A DNA stretch of 64,000 nucleotides from Zygaena filipendulae (taxonomy: Eukaryota; Arthropoda; Insecta; Lepidoptera; Zygaenidae), in assembly GCA_907165275.2 (NCBI GenBank), contig OU015661.1, positions 4,905,501-4,969,500 on the forward strand. Direction: 5' to 3'. The notes beneath the pieces are model-generated. The model made no database searches. It saw nothing but the letters and a program-made list of their open reading frames with translations, and had not been told where the DNA came from. The position numbers were made by a program, and so were the translations under genes. This document shows, piece after piece, positions 1-13,455 of this stretch. Positions within the stretch are counted from its first letter, which is position 1; the number at the start of each line of letters is the position of its first letter.

Positions 1-689
1 GATTTCAATTAAACAAATGCCAGCCATGACACTGCTAATGTGTGACCCAAATATGCATGGGCTCAGCAACGTGTAGGTAGCGTAGCAACGAACTACACAG
101 CACGCCATACCATAGGTACCTGTTGCAATTCGAAATGAAATACGAGTAGGTACTTTGTTTAATGAATAAAATAAGCGAGCATATTATGAAAAATCCACTC
201 AGTTTGACTAAATAATTTGTTACACAGAAGCTATATTTACGTGTGGTATTATTTTTATATAATACAAAGTCTTCATCAGTCTGCTCAACAAAGTAGGTAA
301 CAGTTATTTGTAAGTCTACGAAGAATTCAAAATTCAGGCGATGTTTTCATTTTATGAATAATTTATTGAAATAAATCACAGTAGCACTGGTCGTTGGGTC
401 CGGCTTTGAATTGAAATATGTTAGTGTGTGGCATTCTTGTCAAGATTACACATTACCAAGAACTAGCCGAGAACAAAGCGTTGTTTAAATATCTTTAATC
501 CTCTTAACCTACATGTGCGGGCAAAAGATGTAGTGTCCTTGCATGTGACACATAGCTAGTCTGATAACCCATTGGTTATAAATACATGGGACTCAGAAGT
601 CAGATGTGACTGCGACTGTAGGATGTTAAAACTTTCAAATATTATAATAAAATTAACACTTCCAATCTACTTATTTCCACACTAAGCTA
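1..689. other. AT-rich non-coding stretch
   Basis: No open frame, RNA gene or recognisable repeat is visible here; the sequence is ordinary AT-rich intergenic or intronic DNA. Confidence 0.5.
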
Positions 690-940
690 AGAACTTGTGT
701 TGTCGAAACCAAGCAAATGTACTACATAACACCTATATTATACGTATATTATACTACATAATATTATATTCTGTTACATACTTACAAATCAATCTACAGA
801 TACCTTATTATAAACACACCCAGACTAGAAAGTGGAACTCTTTCTCTTTAAGTCACAAAGCTCATACCCAACGGGAATCGTACCCGGCACCTCTTGATTA
901 ACGGAGAGGCATGGTGACCACTGAGTCAACCCGGCAAAAA
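690..940 (-). repeat. tRNA-derived SINE, minus strand
   Basis: The reverse strand of about 870-940 reads as a tRNA-like head: an A-box-like stretch (gttgactcagtggtcacc) followed about 45 bases later by a B-box-like stretch (ccgggtacgattcccg). This is the internal RNA polymerase III promoter layout of a tRNA-derived SINE. The body runs toward lower coordinates, and its 3' limit near 690 is a guess because no clean tail or target duplication is seen. It is not a functional tRNA, as the acceptor stem does not close. Confidence 0.6.
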
Positions 941-2412
941 TCGTGTCGTCCGGTCACGTGTGTGTAAAATATTGGCGAAGATTATCGTGAATATCAATCG
1001 GTCATCGGATGTGGGCAGCGTCAGCGCCAGCGCCGGTGGATACTTACGTATTCTGACATCGCTCTCAGCGTTCACTTGATTTGGTAATATAATCGGAAAG
1101 AGAGAACTGAACCGAAAGGGTCTTGAAGTATTCATGACCAGAAATATTATTTTCTTGATTTTTTTTTTCTAATATTCTACGGTATTTTGAGAACGTTTTT
1201 AAAGATTAAAAAAAGTAAACGCTTTTTCAACGTTTTCATTAATTGTATCTCTCTGTTTACATTTGGGGTCATTTATTGCGGTTCAGCAAAAACCGTTTAC
1301 TTACGCGATTTGGAGATTTTGGAATAACTTCTTAAATTTTCATAAATATGATACATGTTTTATTAAGTTAAAATCTATTTTTTTACTTTATGATCGCTTA
1401 TAAAAATTTATAGGAAATTGCTCTTTTCACGTACATTCGTATAATCTTGACATTTTAGGCTTAAACCATGTTATTATAATTAAAATAGTAAAGGTATACC
1501 TTTACTCTTAATAGAAACCCACGGAACGGCTTACTCAATAACAACAAATTATGGAACATAATATTACAACCACAAAGGCGTGTAAAAACAATATGGAGCG
1601 CCGAGGGACACACGCAATCAAAATTCTAAATTGAAGCACGCATATAATTAGAACGTATTCACGCCCCAGCGCTTGTATTCAAATTTCGAACATTGTGCCG
1701 GAACAAAATGATGAGTGTTGTTTTTTCTTTTTTACCGGCTTTTGTTTTCACCACCACTTCTCCTTTGTTGTCAGCATGTTGGACGTGGATGTAAGTACAT
1801 AATGCCTAAACAAAAAGGCCGTAACCTTTTATTTCCTACATGAAAACTTTTCCTTTTTTCCGATTGTTGATGTATTTAATTTTATTATTATCTGGACATA
1901 TATTTTATTATACCTACATATGTATAGGCAATTTAACTAAATTTACTAATTATAATAATCTAACTTACATAAATAACTTAACACTAATAACTGACCTTCA
2001 ATACTAAAAATACCAAGGCTGAAAAAATCAGAATGATATAAGTAATTCGCTATCTCACGTGTGGCACAAGATAGCTTGGTATGGCGCTCAAACTCATCTG
2101 TAGTGTGTCGAATGACTCAACCTGTAATCTAAGTAGGTAACCACAGTGATTTGTGTACAGCATGCCATCCCAATGAATTACTGATTTGCATTACGTGTCG
2201 CGCATTCGTTGGGAAGGTTGCGGAAGAATCATTGTATAAGTAGGTACCTAAGGATCATTTTAATACGCAATTATCTATCAGTAGGTACTTTATTTTGTTC
2301 TAGTCATCTCTGAATCGTATAAACCAAAGTTTAATTTGATAACAAATAATAATAATACCTTTACCTATCCAATAATGGACATGAGGACAGGGTTTGAAAA
2401 TCAAATTTCTAT
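941..2412. other. Non-coding stretch
   Basis: No gene is supported. About 1000-1090 is locally GC-richer, and on the minus strand it has a donor-like gtaagt, but I find no coding frame with family resemblance. Confidence 0.4.
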
Positions 2413-2413
2413 T

Positions 2414-2676
2414 TAGTCCGTCTTGTAGATTAATAAAAAAATAATAGACACGTTTTTATATTTCAAATTATTAAAAAAATACTTAAATAAAACGCATTAT
2501 AATTTAGGAGTCCCCGCTCGTAACGTCATAACTAAAAATAATGTGTACCTACCTATAGGCGTGACGTCACACGAAATTTCAACTTAATGTATCACCGTAT
2601 CACCTTTATTTTTTGACTATGTAAAAAAAGAAAAAATACGTGTCCAATATTCTTTAATAATCTACAAGATGGACTA
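2414..2676. mobile_element. MITE of the CRE-bearing family, copy 1
   Basis: The terminal inverted repeats are agtccgtcttgtaga at the left and tctacaagatggact at the right (one mismatch), flanked by TA-like bases. The interior carries a cgtgacgtcac-type CRE palindrome near 2561 followed by cgaaattt. The same layout recurs at 59007-59200 and, degraded, at 63460-63780. A non-autonomous DNA transposon; the superfamily is not determined. Confidence 0.7.
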
Positions 2677-2885
2677 TAAACCTGGTCCTAAACTTAGCAG
2701 AACTTTTGCTATAAGTGCCCCGTGCCAGACAACTGATAAACCTTACAAAAATACTTTTTAACATTAGTTAGTAGGTTAGTAATCAGGTTCACTAACCACC
2801 AGACAAAAATAATGAAACTGTACTATATACTCGTATATTATACTAACTTAACTAATACCATGGACCAATAAAAATTGGTCCATTG

Positions 2886-3112
2886 CTAATACTATAAACG
2901 CGTATGTGACTTTGTGTTTTGTTTGTCACGCTTTCACGCCTTAACTACTCATCCGATCATTATGAAATTTGGCGTACACGTTTTATTTTATTTTATTTTT
3001 ACGTTTTACGTTGTCAGGGGTAGGTAAACAGAAAAGGACGTTGGGTCCTTTTTATTCCGGAATTCGCGCGGGAACTCCGAAATTAACGCGGGTGATACAG
3101 CGGGGAACCGCT
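2886..3112 (-). repeat. Dispersed lepidopteran repeat, minus strand
   Basis: Shows the family landmarks in reverse: an internal cacgccttaactac block, the gttgtcaggggta block, then the ccggaattc-cgcgggaactcc block and a degraded GC head near 3105. Confidence 0.7.
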
Positions 3113-5070
3113 AGTACCCAATTAATAGCTTCTAAATACGAAGATTGGGGATACCCTTCGTTTGCGTAGTGTGAGCGGCGGCGCGGCGCAGATAATAATG
3201 GGCAGGGCCGCTTTCCTTAGAATGTAGGCCATGACAACACAACCGATCGCTAAGTGAAATGAAACATCGGAGCTGAGCCCGGAGAAAAGCACACCGACTC
3301 GCGAGATTATGTTTATTAGATCGATCTTAGTGATCGATGCAACTAAGCATAATCGATACTTTTTTTAGCATCGATGTCTTTCTTCCGAAGTTATATGAAA
3401 ACCAAAAGGTAATTGTTTACTTTACCTAGTGTTTTATTGTAATAAGACCGCCTTTTGCAACGACTTTCTTGATTATATTAGTTGTAAGCACGGATCTGTA
3501 TGTTGTACCTAAGTTATTTATATTACCTGTGGTCAGTGGTGTTCAATAAAATGTTTCATTGATCTATTCATTATTATAATATTAAGGTTTTTTAGGAAGG
3601 CTTTTTTGATCTTTAACTAAAGTCCTGTAAGGAAAGTTTTATATATTTTTTTTAATTAATGATCGAGGCATTTAGTACCTATAAAAGTGCTGTTACAAGT
3701 AAAGTTAACGAAAGCTATTTAAAACTCCCGCCACAGAGTCATTTTCTTTACCATTTCGTAAATGACGTGTGCAACGCCTTAACAACGCGGTAATTTAATT
3801 TGAACTTTATTAGCAATGTGAGCGTAAACAACTAATGAACAGGCCAAGAAAAACGTTGGCCGGTGCGCACGGATCTTGTGAAATTCATCTAGCTAGTGGG
3901 TTCGCAAGTTGCAACCGATCGCCGAGGTTATCGACATGTTATGTAAAAACAAAAATATTATTACACAAGCTATTCGAATCTAGCTGTATCTACGTACTAA
4001 CTTGACGAACAAATAAAATTAAAGGTTTATGATAAAAAAATAGATATACGTATAGGTACCCGTTGAGTTTCTTGTGAGTCCTTCTCAGCAAAACCTGCGG
4101 AGTCAGGGGTAAACTTAATAGAACGATTGAATGTGATCATTAATTTTGTTCGTTAGGTCATAATTATATGATCAATGAAGATTTAGATTATTGACAGAGA
4201 TTTTGAGGTAGACCGGAGGTGTAGATTCCGTCAGTAAAGGGTGGATTTCGCTTTGCGTTAATTACTGTGTTTGCTCCCAAGAGCTCCGAGAAAGATCTGG
4301 AAATCTATATAATATCACCACAAGCAACAGTTTCAAACTATACAAAGAAGCCAATAAAAAATGTGAAATTTGTGTGAAAATCCTTACTAAAAAGAAGACG
4401 AAAATTATCCATCTATGTTCTATACACAATTTTCGTCTATAAAAAACAGTCACGTTCTCACGGGTACACTAGAAGGAACATATGACATAGGATATGCCAA
4501 CTTTTCATCCCGAAATTCCAACGGGAACACAAAAAATTGTTGCGGGTGAAACCGTGTGAGATCGACTAGTCAATAATAAATTAAATTTGTTCAAAGCCAA
4601 TATGAGTGTGAATCAGCACAGTGTAATAAAAGCTACATTCCTAGAATGGGACACCAACGTTGCTATACGGTTCCTGATAAATACGTCTGAGGAATACCTA
4701 CTTATCTACTATGTATTTAGTTAAATATTTATTTTCCTTGTTGCTTACTACTATTTGCTGTTGACCTATTTATTTACAATTACATACATACTATGTTGCC
4801 ATTCCCGTCTTGCACGTCATGAAAAATTCTCAGAAGAGTTCACATCATGAATGTATGTGATTCATTCTCTATACATACCTACTCTATAGTCTATATTTAT
4901 TTATTTAATTCTTCATTGCACATAAAAACACAATTTTAAAATACCTAAAGAAAAGGAAAATGCAAATGGCGCTCTTATCGCATAGTTGCGATCTCTTCCA
5001 GTCAATATAAAAAGGAAAAGTTTTTTTATACTGCGGAATAAACAGGTATGTAGTACGCTTTCCCTATCGG
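3113..5070. other. Non-coding stretch
   Basis: No coding exon or clear repeat is recognised. The 3170-3310 interval is GC-richer but has no convincing open frame. Confidence 0.4.
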
Positions 5071-5235
5071 TTGCACCCCTGTAAATTATGAGAGCCCCTT
5101 CGGGAACTCTTTGGTCCGGGATCCATCGTGGACAGTATCGTAGATATATCACTCGGTGATGCTATAGTTTTCTGTGATAGAATTTTTAAAATCATTCCAG
5201 TAGTTTCAGAGACTAGACCTAATCTCTACAAAAAA
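5071..5235 (+). repeat. Dispersed lepidopteran repeat, degraded
   Basis: Degraded head and ccccttcgggaactct block, then the typical gtgatagaatttttaaaatc and ccagtagtttcagaga blocks also seen in copies at 39.9 and 55.6 kb. Confidence 0.5.
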
Positions 5236-5404
5236 GATTGTAAAAATATAGGTACAAACATTTTTTTTCTTTTTACATAATAATACATAATATTACAAAC
5301 TGCCAAACTTTAGCTTCATAGATCATAGGAATATCATCTTCAGCCAGTCAGTGATCTTCTCTCTCGCTTTCATAGTATATACAGAAAGATTTTAATTTTA
5401 GACT

Positions 5405-5595
5405 ACTAGCTGTCCCCGCAGTAATTTCGGAGTTCCCGTGGGAATTTCAGGATTAAAGATAGATATAAAAGTTGCTCATGAATCACTCTATCTATTTGTA
5501 TAAACCGCATGAAAATCCGTTGTGAAGTTTTAAAGATCTAAGCACATACGGACAGTCAGACAGCCGGAAGCGACTTGTTTTACACTATGTAGTAA
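5405..5595 (+). repeat. Dispersed lepidopteran repeat
   Basis: Begins actagctgtccccgcagtaa, then cggagttcccgtgggaattt. The tail is diverged (cggacagtcagacag) and lacks the tataatattagta terminus. Confidence 0.7.
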
Positions 5596-7948
5596 TATCT
5601 GTTGCCTAGAGTTTTACCTGCACGAATTATAGGATTCCGTCATGTTAATGATAATTTATTGGATAAAAAATTAAGCGATATACGAGCTAGGTCAATTTAA
5701 TACATTGTACGAGCATAATTATGCGAACAGATACGGCCCCGTCACAGTTTTATGTGTGTTTATATGATGAACACGCTCCAACGATAAATTTATTTTTTTA
5801 CTTGCAGTAATAATAATACATAGATATAAAAATATTCACGCTAGAAAAGACGCTGCTTACAACTCGGCACGCGTCCAGATATTAATGGGGCGGGACACGT
5901 AGTGTGTGAGATGTTCGATGTCGCAGAAACTGTGCCAGCGTACGACACGTCCGACACAGTTTAAACAGTTGGTCGAAGGACAGCAAAAAATTATGCGTAC
6001 GAACGTTTAAGAGGCTATGCAAAAAAATTTTTCTTAAAAGCCGCACAAATTATAAAATACTACCTCAGAGTAATAATATATACTACGCACTACTACTTAC
6101 TAAAATTATGAATACCTATATGATTTTTAGATAGGTATGGTAATTGAAATTCTACGTAAATCTAATAAACAATTCATGTAAATTTACTAAATGAAAAAAA
6201 TCTAAAGTAGCGCCTAACACTTGATTTAATAAAAAAAAATTATTATTTATTGACCAAGCTAGTGATTCACTTAGCTTAATAGTACTTAGATATAAAGCTT
6301 GTTTTTGCGTTTTATAGGCAACGTCACGCGCGCAAGCAGCAATCGCGCACTTTCTCTCATATGGAGATTGCAGTCACATCCACCATCAAATAATTTTTCG
6401 ACATAGTCCCTTAAGCTGCATAGCGTTAGTGACACCAAAGAGATTTATTACTGGTAAGAGTGGTTAGGGTGCTGAGCTACTATTTCGGTCGGAATAAATC
6501 GTTGAGATGTTTATGCAAGGATCTGTTGCAGACTTCGTCGTGTGGGTGTATTTTTATAGCCAATAAAAATACATGCACGTAGCCCTCTGCTAAATCCTGC
6601 ATAATGCAAATATAGAAATAAGTTTTGAGTAACCACTCGACATCATTTTATAGATTTCAGTAAAATGTCTTGAAACAAACAAAGGGAATATTTACAGAGA
6701 TAATAATTGCTATATGCTTCTTTTGGAAGTATTTATATGATCCAGTAGGTAAACCTATACTTGGTAAACATATTGATTGTATTTTAATTATTCTATTTCA
6801 CGATTCAACTATATTTTACAACATACCTATTATTAATAGCGTAATAAAACTGTAAAAAAATCCTTAGAACCCAAATATTATACCTTCGCTTATCCTTTTA
6901 GACGACTTTTATTTGATCACAAAAACATCACAACAACCGTTATTGAATTTTAATTATATCTGTGCTTGTGATTTTTATATTACACATACTAAACACAAAT
7001 TAATTGGACCAAAAATGTAAGATGTATCCAATTTTTAAAATCCATTTTTCTTAAGCCAAAGCAATATAGTCAACCATTTTATATATTCGACACGAGTTCG
7101 TGTATTATGTTTTTTTTAATAAAATCTAACTGTTAGATATAAGTATTATGTTTTTGTAAAGATAAATACAAGATGAATCCCATGTAGTTTATAATATTAC
7201 ATACGATTGAACTCGAAAACACGTAATAATGACCGTCTGCTGACCTCAAGTTCAAGGGCCAGGTGTTTGCGATTGCGTTGCTTATACAATACTGAACAAA
7301 GCTAGCACTGTTCTGCAAAACGAACAAAATACTCTACATAGCCCAAGCCTTTGTAAAGGTTCGTAGCTCGGAACCGAAGGTAGAAATTTATTCAACTGAG
7401 GCAAACCTATTTATAATTTAGTTGTTACATTGCATGCCATTTCATAAATAGAATTTTAATACATATTTTACACTTAGCTAAGTCTTATACACTTATCGAA
7501 ATATATGAAGATTACAGAGTTGTATATAGTAGTTATGTATAAACATACTCTATGGTTGTAACCACAATCATGGATACATAAGCGGAAATTAAATTATCAC
7601 AGAGTAAGTGTTATCAATACTATAAAGAAAGTTCAAAACTGTCCATTAATTTTAGGTATATCTGTGTCTAATACGCATTAGGTTTCATGCTTAACCGGAC
7701 TTTTATTGCAGTTTTAGGTATGGGGTAAAAGGAAAATAGTAATTCACTGTCACTCAGACGGACAATTTATTTAGTTTGGCCACCCCGGAAAGCCATTGTG
7801 CTCCACTTAACGCCAGTCATTCCGAGAAAACACGGCCGCTAGGGGAACGCGATCAAAGAGATTCTAAACATCCTTTGTGATTTAATAACTCTTTTGTTGT
7901 CCAGTACTTACTTTCTACATTCTAGTTGACTGAATTTTCTACCTATAT
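5596..7948. other. Non-coding stretch
   Basis: No gene supported. The short open frames around 6670 and 7133 are AT-rich and have no family features. Confidence 0.4.
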
Positions 7949-8158
7949 ACACTAGCTGGTGGCTTTGCTAGCGTTCAAATTGATTTTTTCCAACCATTTT
8001 CTATCCCTTTGTAATGGTACTTTTTCTGGACGAAAGGTACCCTATTTCCTTTGATGTACCCCTTGATACATGTATACGAAATTTCATTATGATCGATTGA
8101 ATGATTAAAGTGTAAAAGTGTTACAAAAAAACACACATTCTCCTTTAAATATTAGGAT
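7949..8158 (+). repeat. Dispersed lepidopteran repeat
   Basis: Head actagctggtggctttgcta is diverged; the middle holds ttcattatgatcgattgaatg and the end is ctttaaatattagga, matching the 3' landmark of the family. Confidence 0.65.
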
Positions 8159-11100
8159 CATAAAAACTTCTTTACTGGCATATTAATGCCCTACTGAATA
8201 AGGTAGAGACATAAAATTAGGATAATAGTTTTCTTTTGGATGCGAAACATTTAACGGGAAACCAATAAAATTATCTATTAACTTGAATTTAAACACAGAT
8301 ACTCTTGAATAACAATAATAATAAATTAAACACCTGTTTCAGCATTTCATCCCTTAAAAGGATGAGAAGGGGGTTGAAAGTTAAAGGTAGTTAAAATAAA
8401 TATGTAATATAATATTACGGTTGCAAAAGTTCAAATACAGCAATATGTTATTATTTTATTAATTTTAACACTGAATGTGTAGCATCGTAGTATAAAATCA
8501 TAATCCAATTTTCAAACGGAATAGGATAGATAGATAATAACGACGCATGACAAACCTGATTCACTATGACCAATAACATCCTTGCTGATAACGCGCGTGA
8601 CTGTGAAATTCCAAACGCTCTACATGAGAAAAAAACTCAAATTCTGTTTGCCGTAAGACACGTCGCATATGTATTTTGTGGAAGTGAAATTTCTTTAAAT
8701 ACGGGGGAAAACAATTTAGAAGCGCGCGCGCGTGTTATCGTAACGAGTGTATTGTGGTCATCGTGAATCGGTGCCTCGCCCTGATTTTACTATCAACTAT
8801 ATCTATCGTTTCCATCGTTAAGATTTCACCAAAATGTGCTTTTGCGAATATTACTCGCGGCTATAGGTATATAAGTAGGTAGATACCCAACGCAATAAAA
8901 TATTTCGAACGATGTGTGGATCGTAAACTGATCACAATTTACTCCACCTCTCCCAACCTCGTAAAATAGTACAATAACATTTTAGACATAATATTGCAAC
9001 ACATTGATGGTTAGATATTGTATCTTCTATCGTCTTCAGTCTACGATACTATAAGTATTCACCATGCCGTTGCGTTGCGCAACTGAATCGTTCTTAACCT
9101 ATAGATAGATTTGCTAGGGCCATTACATTCTTATACGGTCCGTTTGCTCCGATAAAATAATCTATAAATTCATTTTTATTATTATTACAATCACAAAATA
9201 TATTATAACAATAAAAACCAAAGATGGATCAAAAGTTTAATGGCAGTTATCTGAAAACTGGGTTTTATAGACGTTGCAAAAGTAAAAAACACCACTACCT
9301 ATAGTTTAAATCCTCTTATACAATAATTTTAATAGAACTAGGTACATTTTAAATAGTCTGAAAAAATTATAGATATTCTCCTTTCCACTCTAGTTTTTTG
9401 TTATTATAAGGTGTAGGTTAGTTTAGTTGATAGTTTAAGGTGATCAAAAGTTTTATACCAAAAACAAATAATGGACCTCAATGGCATCCCGCGTGCATTT
9501 GAACTAACCGATTACTTTTATTTAATTTTGAGATAAGTAATTCAATTAAACGACGCGTACAACTTCAGCTGTGGTAATACATATACGTAGTTATTTTTAA
9601 CCGAATTCATTATTTCCTCGTGGGTAGATAAATTGACATGAAACAGACATTTATACGAAGTTAATTAACTTTTAAATTTATCTCGACGCCACCGTTGGGT
9701 TTCTAGTTATATGCACGTAAGCCATGAAAAAGAATACTAACTACTACGTAATGAAGCGACACTCTTCGCCCACCTCTACAGCGCGGCGGTAAGCCTAGAG
9801 GTAATAGGGGTGTAGGCTGTTACTATTTTGTGTGTTAAACATTATCAACTTGAAATTAAAACTCTAAACGTAGCTCGTCACGTCCCGGTGCTTTTCGAGT
9901 GATTATCATTGATTTAATGTGGTATATCAATGGCGATTATGTCTATTAAAATCTTTATTGAAACTAGTAATAAAAATCCCTTCAAAAGTCCTTTATTAAA
10001 ACAACAATTATTAAGGCGATTTGTTAAATCTCTACAGACCATAATATACAACCATATCCTTAACAATACTAATTTATTTGATTAGATGCACCCCGTGAAT
10101 ATAATTGATATTTTTCACTCAGATATAGGGATGCTTTGCGGTATGACTATTATTATAATTAACAAATCGTTCACCTACTTAATTAGTTGTGAAAAGGAGA
10201 AAATGACAAACTAACTTGAAGACCACGGACATTTAAAGCGCAAAATGCTCTACGGTAAAACAGATTTTAATGGAGAATAGAAAAATACGTCTTTGTATAG
10301 TCAATATTAAATGATAAAGGCGATGAAAGGCGGCGGTTTATATGGAGAACCAAAATTCGTGCGGACGAAGTTGCTGAAAAATGCTATTTTATGGCAGAAC
10401 TCAAGATATTTTATTGCTCGTTCTGTCGATAATAATTATCAAAACTTAGTGGAATGTGAGTTACGAGTTGTAAACACGCTTCGTTTATGAGTTCGACGAA
10501 TTGGAATCCGTTACCAAAAAAAGATGATAAAACGAATAAATTCATGTCCACATGAGCTGTAGTACATATAACTGGCGAATTCGCATCCTTTTATAGGTGT
10601 GATTAATTATGCGATTTCTCACAGCAGGCGCTTCTCACACAATCGATTATTATTATTGGCATTTACGACCATATAGGCCTTTCAAAGCTAAAAATGGAAC
10701 GTTGTTAACACCCGCAAAAGGTTGGTTTTAACTATGGGAGGTAATATCATATGTATTGTGTGGTTCAAGCATGTTGTTTCAGTGTCGCACTTGCAATTAG
10801 TATATTTTTCACGCACGCCGCTTTTTCGACTTTTCAATGTATGTTTATATATTTATTAAGCTATAAACCGTTATTTGTTACTAATTAATTATATATGTAT
10901 ATTGTTGGCCGTGGTGACAACTTAGATTAAAACAAAATTATTTATATGTATTACTGCCATCATTTTTAAAATGCGGTGTCGCCTTGAAATAAAATTCTAA
11001 CCATTAAAGTAAACTTCATATTATTTGTGACAATAATTCATTTATTTATTAGTTTAGTAGTTTAGTACATTGAAATAAATTATGGCCATTCAGATACTCA

Positions 11101-11646
11101 GGTAAAACAAAAAAATTGCAGTTTTGTAGTTGCTTCCAAGAATTATGTTTTCGATCCTTTTATAGTCTGTAGGTCTTTATAGGTGGATATAATGAGACAA
11201 ATTGCACCAGTCGCGATTCCTGCAAAGCCTGCTGATATTGTGGATTTATAACTCGTAATTGTTAACTGCGTACCAATCATAACCACATCTGTTACTATTA
11301 TACCAAGCCCTTGCAGCGCGTAGGATTCGTGTGGGATGTTAAATCTGCTAATTGAGAGATTGTAATGAGCAAGTAGAGGTATGTAGGTACGATTATACAT
11401 ATAGGTTAAACATAAAAACCTGTATAGGTCTGTATTCAGACAAGTCTTAAAGTTTCTGTGAAGGTATTAAAGTAACAAAATATACGTAGAGTAGCAAAAC
11501 TAACATGAATTCTCCATGTATAGGTATGTAGCATATATAGATATTTGAAAATTTTAGCAAAAGTAATTAATTGAGTACCTATATAAGAAAGATTGGACAT
11601 TATTACACAGCAACGTCTGGTTCCAAATAAAAAATTCGTATTATAT
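8159..11646. other. Non-coding stretch
   Basis: No coding exon, RNA gene or recognised repeat. The 85-codon minus frame at 11143-11400 has no detectable domain and AT-driven composition, and is taken as chance. Confidence 0.4.
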
Positions 11647-11870
11647 GACTAGTTGTGCCCCGCGGTTTCACCCGTATTAATTTGAGGAAAAAACTAAAAT
11701 ATATTCCACAGCTAACCGTTAACGCAGCGTATATAGGTACACAATGGAAGCTATTTTACCGTTTTAGCAACATTTTTTTGTTGCTGCTCCGCTCCTATTG
11801 ATCTTAGCGTGATAATATTATATAGCTTAGCTATCTAACACTGAAAGAAGTTTTCAAACCTAATGTCTAA
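11647..11870 (+). repeat. Dispersed lepidopteran repeat, second subfamily
   Basis: Head actagttgtgccccgcggtttcacccg, followed by a body unlike most copies (ttgctgctccgctcctattg, gatcttagcgtgataat). The same body occurs at 54818-55142, so this is a distinct subfamily sharing the GC head. Confidence 0.75.
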
Positions 11871-12156
11871 TAGTTATTTATATCCTTCTTTGTATATACA
11901 TTTAAAATAGGTACTACTAAACACTCGGGTTAGAAACAAGTGACCAACGGCGTGGTTATCATAATCTTAATAACTTCTATTTCTCTAAATATTCCATTTT
12001 ACTTCGAGTAATTCCTCAAAACTTCATGTGCAGATTATAAAAAAAAAAAATTATGAAGTTTTATTCATAGTTATGGAACTGGCATAAAGCAATAATTGTT
12101 TTGTTTTTTTAATTATTTGCGAACCAGAAAGACGACATTGCGATCATAAAAGAGGT

Positions 12157-12180
12157 GGGGTGAGGCGGGGTGGGGTGGGG
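12157..12180 (+). other. G-quadruplex-prone run
   Basis: Four GGGG runs separated by loops of 6, 1 and 1 bases, a canonical G4 pattern, in otherwise AT-rich non-coding DNA. Confidence 0.7.
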
Positions 12181-12318
12181 TAGCAGGTCTTGTCTCCCAC
12201 GCAAATTCTTCTCAGGGCAAGCGACACATTGCTGGTGGTACGAGATGCAGCCACACTCTACATATATTATCGCACACCGTGACTGTCGACACAATACAAA
12301 AACAAACGCGTTGAATTG

Positions 12319-12353
12319 AGAACCTCCTCCTTTTTAAAGTCGGTTAAAAATTA
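12319..12353 (+). repeat. Fragment of the gaagtcggtt MITE end
   Basis: gaacctcctcctttttaaag followed by tcggttaaaaa matches the right end of the element at 40257-40636, so this is a solo end fragment. Confidence 0.55.
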
Positions 12354-12592
12354 AAAAGGTTTGACCTCCAGCCACTTTATTTTAACCGTTTATCGAGTTT
12401 CCGAACAGTATTTTTTCAATAGTACCTACTCAAATGGTAGTATAATGTTCTGCAGAACTTAATAAGTACGTGGGGTAATATATAAGTGATAATAATGGAG
12501 TATTTTTGTAAAAGCAAATTACATAAGGCCTATTGGAGGATAAATGATAGAACTACATTCTAATTTTACAAAAAGAAACATTCATTTTTATC

Positions 12593-12785
12593 CATACTAA
12601 TATTATAAATGCTAAAGTAACTCTGTATGTCTGTTACCTTTTCACGCCTTAACTACTTAACCGATCATCATGTCTTGCATACACGTTTTCAGGGGCATAT
12701 AATATAGAATAGGACATAAAGTACTTTTTAGCCGGGAATTTTTTAGCCGGGAATTGACGCGGGAACTCCAAATTAACACAGATAG
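12593..12785 (-). repeat. Dispersed lepidopteran repeat, minus strand
   Basis: Starts ccatactaatattataaatg (reverse of the 3' terminus), has cacgccttaactacttaacc, and reaches the gacgcgggaactcc block. The head is partly lost and the gccgggaatt block is duplicated. Confidence 0.8.
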
Positions 12786-12839
12786 TACTTTATATAATAG
12801 TAATATCACTTTAAATTGTATAAACCGATAGATTGGTTG

Positions 12840-12972
12840 GCAGTTCTAGAACTTAGTGACCCGATTCAAAAAATTCTTTCACTGATAGAAAGTTACAGTA
12901 TCCTCAACTTACATGATACCTACTTTTATCCCGAAACAAAGAGTTTTAGAGGGTAATCCGAAACCGTGGTTT
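12840..12972 (-). repeat. Dispersed lepidopteran repeat fragment, minus strand
   Basis: Carries the reverse of the gtgaaagaattttttgaatc block and of the actctttgtttcgggataaa block found in other copies, immediately after another minus-strand copy. Confidence 0.5.
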
Positions 12973-13254
12973 AGATAAAGCAATTAAAGAAACAGTTTCC
13001 ATATAATTTTTTATCTAGTGATTTGATTAAAAAAAATGGCGAAGATAAATACTACTCTATACCTGAGTAAGTACATGGTGTACGTAGGTAATTCTTATCG
13101 AATGTGCGCTGTTATCGTAGACTGTTTTTACTACCTACTCGAGATTTACAAAGTTGGTAAGTGTAATATAGTATATCTATTACTTATACTTATAATTTTA
13201 TTAACCACTGAACAGTTACATAGTACCTAACTACAGAGAGCGTCTAGAAGAAAT

Positions 13255-13455
13255 GGGGTATAGATAAAAGATGTACCTATTTTTGTTTTTAAAAACATCT
13301 GAGAAAAAGTTTGTAAACGCGTAATAAATTTAAATTTTTATTATTTGAGTTATCTCTTTTCACGAAGAAATAATATCTAGCTCATTATTCTGCCTCTGCT
13401 ACTGCACGCACAAATGGCTCTTATATTTTACATTTGGTACGAAAACATTACGGAA
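13255..13455 (+). repeat. Repeat shared with 35682-36035
   Basis: Shares agataaaagatgta, tttttgtttttaaaaacatc and gcctctgctactgcacgcac, followed by ctcttatatt and tttggtacg, in the same order as at 35.7-36.0 kb. Probably a 3' fragment of an unidentified interspersed repeat. Confidence 0.6.
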
